DNA from: Sulfurimonas sp. | Lineage (GTDB): Bacteria > Campylobacterota > Campylobacteria > Campylobacterales > Sulfurimonadaceae | DNA length: 64,000 bases | Direction: 5' to 3' | Assembly: GCA_027013295.1 (NCBI GenBank) | Contig: JALUXP010000058.1 | Location: forward strand, 1-64,000 | Part shown: positions 59,933 through 64,000 of the stretch, piece by piece | Layout: the number at the start of each line of letters is the position of its first letter | Numbering within the stretch: position 1 is the stretch's first letter | Position numbers and translations under genes: made by a program | The notes under the pieces: model-generated | Seen by the model: the letters and a program-made list of their open reading frames with translations, nothing else | Databases searched by the model: none | Told to the model about the DNA's origin: nothing

Positions 59933-61549
59933 TTGAAACAAAGAATATCAACACTTCTTCAGGACATTCTTGGTCGTGAAGTTGTTTTAGAAAAGCCTCG
60001 TGAGCGTTCTTTGGGTCATTTTGCCACCCCTATCGCTTTTTCACTTGCAAAAGAACTTCGGAAATCGCCTATGATTATAGCTGATGAACTTGCTGCATCT
60101 TTTAGTGATAGTGAAGAGTTTTCCTCTGTTACGGCTGTAAAAGGTTACTTGAACTTTAAACTAAGTGAAGATTTTTTAAGTGAGTATGGAACATGGGCAC
60201 TTGATAATCCAACTAGCTTTGCGCGACAAGAAAATAAACAAAAAATACTTTTAGAATATGTAAGTGCAAATCCAACTGGGCCTCTTCATATCGGTCACTC
60301 TCGTGGTGCTGTTTATGGAAATACACTGTATCGTTTAGCTAAACATCTTGGGTATGATATTACTGCCGAATACTATGTTAATGATGCTGGAAATCAGATA
60401 GACCTTTTAGGTCTTTCTATCCAACTCTATGCGAGAGAAAATATTTTAGGTGAAGATGTTGAGTATCCAGAATCCTATTACCGAGGAGAATATCTTGAAG
60501 ATTTAGCACAAGGTGCAATAGTTAAATTTGGTAAAGAGATACTCAGTGATACCTCCCGACAAAAAGAGCTTGCACTCTGGGCAAAAGATGGTGTAATGAA
60601 CCTTATCGTTAAAGATTTATCTGATGCAAATATTGTTTTTGATGCTTTTGTGAATGAATCAGCTTTATACAGTGATTGGGATAGAGTGATGGAAAAGATG
60701 GCTTTAAATGATAAAAATGCCATCTATGAAAAAGAGGGTAAACTTTGGATAGCATCTCAAGCCAAGGGTGATGATAATGATAGAGTTGTCGTACGCGAGG
60801 ATGGTCGCCCTACTTATCTTGCAGGGGATATAGTCTATCACAATCAAAAGTTTGAACGAGGGTATGATCACTATATCAATATCTGGGGTGCTGACCATCA
60901 TGGGTATATCCCTCGTGTCAATGCCGCAGTTGAGTATCTGGGATATGATTCAAATAAGCTTGAAGTGCTTTTAGCACAGATGGTAAGCTTACTCAAAGAT
61001 GGTGAGCCATATAAGATGAGTAAGCGTGCTGGCAATGTTATCCTCATGAGTGATATAGTTGAGGAGATAGGCTCTGATGCCCTTAGGTTTATCTTCGCTT
61101 CAAAGAAAAGTGATACTCCTTTGGAATTTGATATAGAGCAGTTGAAAAAGCAAGATAGCTCAAATCCTATCTTTTATATTCAGTATGCTCACGCACGCAT
61201 AAAAACTATCATCTCTAAAAGTTCATTAAATTCCAACGAAATCAACTCTGCATCCCTCAAAGGTTTCGATGGAAATGCAGATATTTTGTTGTTTGATGCA
61301 TTGCTTTTACCTGAAGTAGTCGAAGATGCCTTTAACTCTCGTCAAGTGCAAAAATTGCCAGATTATCTTCAAGCATTGGCAGCATCTTTACATAAGTTTT
61401 ATTATGATGTTCGTATCATTGGGCGTGAGGATGAAGCAAAACTTCTTAAGCTTCTTATGGTTGTTGCCTTATCGCTTAAAACAGGTCTTGGACTTTTAGG
61501 TATAGAAGCGAAAGATTTTATGAGTAGAGAAACAGATGAAACTGACTAG
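59933..61549 (+). CDS. argS: Arginyl-tRNA synthetase (TTG start)
   Basis: SANPTGPLHIGHSRGAVYGNTLYRL, KMSKRAGN. Confidence 0.95.
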   Translation: MKQRISTLLQDILGREVVLEKPRERSLGHFATPIAFSLAKELRKSPMIIADELAASFSDSEEFSSVTAVKGYLNFKLSEDFLSEYGTWALDNPTSFARQENKQKILLEYVSANPTGPLHIGHSRGAVYGNTLYRLAKHLGYDITAEYYVNDAGNQIDLLGLSIQLYARENILGEDVEYPESYYRGEYLEDLAQGAIVKFGKEILSDTSRQKELALWAKDGVMNLIVKDLSDANIVFDAFVNESALYSDWDRVMEKMALNDKNAIYEKEGKLWIASQAKGDDNDRVVVREDGRPTYLAGDIVYHNQKFERGYDHYINIWGADHHGYIPRVNAAVEYLGYDSNKLEVLLAQMVSLLKDGEPYKMSKRAGNVILMSDIVEEIGSDALRFIFASKKSDTPLEFDIEQLKKQDSSNPIFYIQYAHARIKTIISKSSLNSNEINSASLKGFDGNADILLFDALLLPEVVEDAFNSRQVQKLPDYLQALAASLHKFYYDVRIIGREDEAKLLKLLMVVALSLKTGLGLLGIEAKDFMSRETDETD

Positions 61550-61886
61550 CTCCATAGCTAGTTAAGTGACAAGGTGCTTATCTCAGAATAAGATCAATCC
61601 AAAAGCAACTCAGGATATAGTTTTTCCCTCATTTACCTCATCCCCACTGACACCCAAATCCACTTTGAAATAAACACTAACAAAAGCTGAGATATGCATT
61701 CCAAAGCTGAAGCCTATATAAACAAATGAGATTTTTCACCCTTTCACTTAAGTATCATTATGACTGTTATGTAAGTTTTTAGACAATTAACAATCATTTG
61801 AGTCGTTATCTTTCCACTCACACCACACAGCCTTGAAAAATAAAATATAATTTAAGTATAGTTTTTATATCAAAAAGAGGTTTTCT

Positions 61887-62012
61887 GTGAAATTTGGATA
61901 TGATGACAATAAAAGTAAAATTAACAAAGAAAAGCATGGCATTTATTTTAATTCTAATACCTGTCTAATTGTACTCATGTGTATCTTCCTCATTTTCACA
62001 CCTATATATTGA
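61887..62012 (+). pseudogene. Probable remnant of a BrnT-family toxin gene
   Basis: Hand translation V/MKFGYDDNKSKINKEKHGIYFNSNTCLIVLMCIFLIFTPIY*; N-terminus matches the BrnT signature F-x-[WY]-D-x-x-K-x-x-x-N-x-x-K-H-G-I-x-F, then ends after 41 codons. Confidence 0.55.
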
Positions 62013-62109
62013 AAGAATACTTTTTAATTTAACTTAAACTTATACGCGTATAAAAACAGAAATTTGCCCAAGTAATGATGCGTGTCCACAATACCGTATC
62101 ATCAGTTAA

Positions 62110-62355
62110 TTACTGAGGAGCATCTGCAAATAAAAAGATGATAAAGTTAATGAGTATGATGAAAATTGGTGCTAGTAGAACTATACCGCTTAGTTTATTG
62201 CCAGGTTTAGATCGCTTGAAGTCAATTTCGTACATGATGATGCCTAAAACTCCTAACCCCATAAATATAATACTAGCATAGTAAACTCCATGCTCAAAAT
62301 AAAAAGGGGCAATGACACTTCCTAGCATAAGACTCAGGATTAAAATTTCTAGCAT
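62110..62355 (-). CDS. Small multi-TM hypothetical membrane protein
   Basis: 81 aa, three hydrophobic stretches. Confidence 0.6.
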   Translation of the reverse strand: MLEILILSLMLGSVIAPFYFEHGVYYASIIFMGLGVLGIIMYEIDFKRSKPGNKLSGIVLLAPIFIILINFIIFLFADAPQ

Positions 62356-62432
62356 ATGATTTTCCTATTTTTTATTAAGAATTATAACTTATAAAATGCT
62401 TATTAAGATAAAATTACAGGAAAGGTTGATAA

Positions 62433-62888
62433 ATGTTTAAAATATTTGTAGATGGTGATGCCTTTCCAAATGCTCTCAAGCCAATACTTATAAAACAGAT
62501 AGAGCGTTTGAACATCAAAACAATAGTTGTGGCAAATAAAAAGATAAACATAGGCAAGTCAAAGTTCGTTGAGTACATCCTAGTGGATCAAGGTGCAGAT
62601 GTTGCAGATGCGAAGATAGTGGAGTTGTGCGAGGAGGGTGACTTAGTCATCACGGCAGATATACCACTTGCTGATTTTATCATCTCTAAAGATGCTCATG
62701 CTATAGACCATAGGGGTGAACTTTACAGTGTAGATAATATCAAACAATACCTTGCTATGCGAAATCTTATGGAGAGCATCAGAGAAAGTGGAGAGATGAC
62801 AAAAGGTCCAAAACCATTTTCAACAAAAGATGCAGAGCTTTTTGCAAACCAACTCAATGCTTTTTTATCTAAGCATTATAAAGTTTAA
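62433..62888 (+). CDS. YaiI/YqxD family (DUF188) protein
   Basis: FVDGDAFPNALKPILIKQIER; DLVITADIPLADFIISKDAHAIDHRGELY. Confidence 0.93.
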   Translation: MFKIFVDGDAFPNALKPILIKQIERLNIKTIVVANKKINIGKSKFVEYILVDQGADVADAKIVELCEEGDLVITADIPLADFIISKDAHAIDHRGELYSVDNIKQYLAMRNLMESIRESGEMTKGPKPFSTKDAELFANQLNAFLSKHYKV

Positions 62889-62928
62889 GCTATAATCCTA
62901 AAAATTATAACCATATATAAGGTAGACA

Positions 62929-64000
62929 ATGTTTGATTCACTCACCTCTTCATTTACAGCAGCTATTAAAAAGATTCGTACTTTTGATGATGAAAAATCA
63001 CTGACAAAAGCACTGAATGAGCTTAAGAAGTCACTCTTAAAAGCAGATGTAAACCATAAGGTAGTCAAAGAACTCATAGCAAGTGTAAGTGAGAAAACAA
63101 AAGCAAAGGGTATTGGAAAAGATCAGTTTTTAGAAGCACTTCGTGATACTTTGTATGAGCTTTTAGAAGTTGGTGGGAACAAAGGTTTTACTTTTGCATC
63201 AAATCCTCCTACAGTTATCCTCATGACAGGACTTCAAGGTTCGGGTAAAACAACGACGACAGGTAAACTCGCAACCTACTTGAAAAATAAACAAAAAAAA
63301 GTAATGATTGTCGCAGCTGACCTGCAGCGTTTAGCAGCCGTAGAACAACTTCGCCAAATTACTGCAGAGATAGAGGTAGAACTTTACGAAGATGAAGCTA
63401 CAAAAAGCCCTGTGGATGTGGTAAAAGGGGCACTCAAAAAAGCAAATGATGGCATCTATGATGTTGTACTCATAGATACAGCTGGTCGTTTAGCGATAGA
63501 TGATGAGCTTATGGATGAGTTGAGTGCTGTGAAAAAAGTGGCAAATCCACATGAAATATTTTATGTAGCGGATGCTATGACTGGTCAAGATGCAGTACGA
63601 ACAGCGACAACATTTAAAGAAAAGATTGGTATAGATGGTGTACTTCTTTCAAAATACGATGGTGATGCTAAGGGTGGGGTAGCTCTTGGTTTATCTTCTC
63701 AGGTGCAAGTGCCTCTTCGTTTCATCGGTAATGGTGAGAAGATGCAAGATTTAGAAGTATTTATGCCTGAGCGTATAGTTAACCGCCTTATGGGCTTTGG
63801 AGATGCTGAAGGGTTAGCTGAAAAAACTGCAGATATCATCGATGAAAAACAAGCAAAAAAACTCGCCAAAAAGATAAAAAAAGGGAAGTTTAACTTCAAT
63901 GACTTTTTGGAGCAGATGGAGTCTATGTCTAAGATGGGTAGCATGAAATCTATCATAGGCATGATGCCTGGAATGGGCAATATGAGCAAAGCGATAAAAA
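62929..64000 (+). CDS. ffh: Signal recognition particle protein Ffh (3' truncated by window end)
   Basis: MFDSLTSSFTAAIKKIR; MTGLQGSGKTTTTGKLA; DTAGRLAID; absent from ORF track because there is no stop in the window. Confidence 0.95.
   Translation, partial: MFDSLTSSFTAAIKKIRTFDDEKSLTKALNELKKSLLKADVNHKVVKELIASVSEKTKAKGIGKDQFLEALRDTLYELLEVGGNKGFTFASNPPTVILMTGLQGSGKTTTTGKLATYLKNKQKKVMIVAADLQRLAAVEQLRQITAEIEVELYEDEATKSPVDVVKGALKKANDGIYDVVLIDTAGRLAIDDELMDELSAVKKVANPHEIFYVADAMTGQDAVRTATTFKEKIGIDGVLLSKYDGDAKGGVALGLSSQVQVPLRFIGNGEKMQDLEVFMPERIVNRLMGFGDAEGLAEKTADIIDEKQAKKLAKKIKKGKFNFNDFLEQMESMSKMGSMKSIIGMMPGMGNMSKAIK

Noticed and set aside
61545-61562. ACTAGCT-CCAT-AGCTAGT stem at the argS stop
   Set aside because: Seven-bp AT-rich stem without a T-run; insufficient for a terminator call.
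1-64000. CRISPR arrays, tRNA genes, rRNA genes, integrases or IS transposases
   Set aside because: None recognised on reading either strand; no regularly spaced repeats and no transposase-like ORFs in the track.

Overview
The window is about 64 kb of gene-dense, low-GC chromosome. The gene content looks like Campylobacterota (Epsilonproteobacteria, Sulfurimonas-like); this lineage call is an inference from protein style and gene order. Left to right it contains: the end of a sugar-nucleotide/nonulosonate locus next to fliD-fliS; the small SRP RNA; a compact 12-gene type II secretion-like operon; gltX; the infA-map-secY-spc-S10 ribosomal block (minus strand); a gtrA/gtrB/GT39 glycosylation trio; an ATPase gene and rnhB; a Cus-type heavy-metal RND efflux operon with a KCGxGKCG-repeat lipoprotein and a Met-rich YtkA/FixH-like protein; a tightly coupled four-gene cluster (M20 peptidase, two ATP-grasp ligases, M14 carboxypeptidase); the rpsP-khpA-rimM-trmD-rplS operon; the rpmJ-rpsM-rpsK-rpsD-rpoA-rplQ operon; an AKR/MCP/NDH-2-like group; lolD-like, fliR, a receiver-like protein with a long Asp/Glu-rich repeat tail, gmk, tatA and argS; a probable brnT toxin remnant; a DUF188 gene; and a 3'-truncated ffh. 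The best candidate for an undescribed system is the M20/ATP-grasp/ATP-grasp/M14 operon at 40471-46440, which looks like a ligase-plus-trimming peptidase pathway for an unknown peptide or amidated metabolite. The second is the KCGxGKCG lipoprotein attached to the Cus operon, with no visible modifying enzyme. All family calls come from reading motifs by eye; no database search was run.
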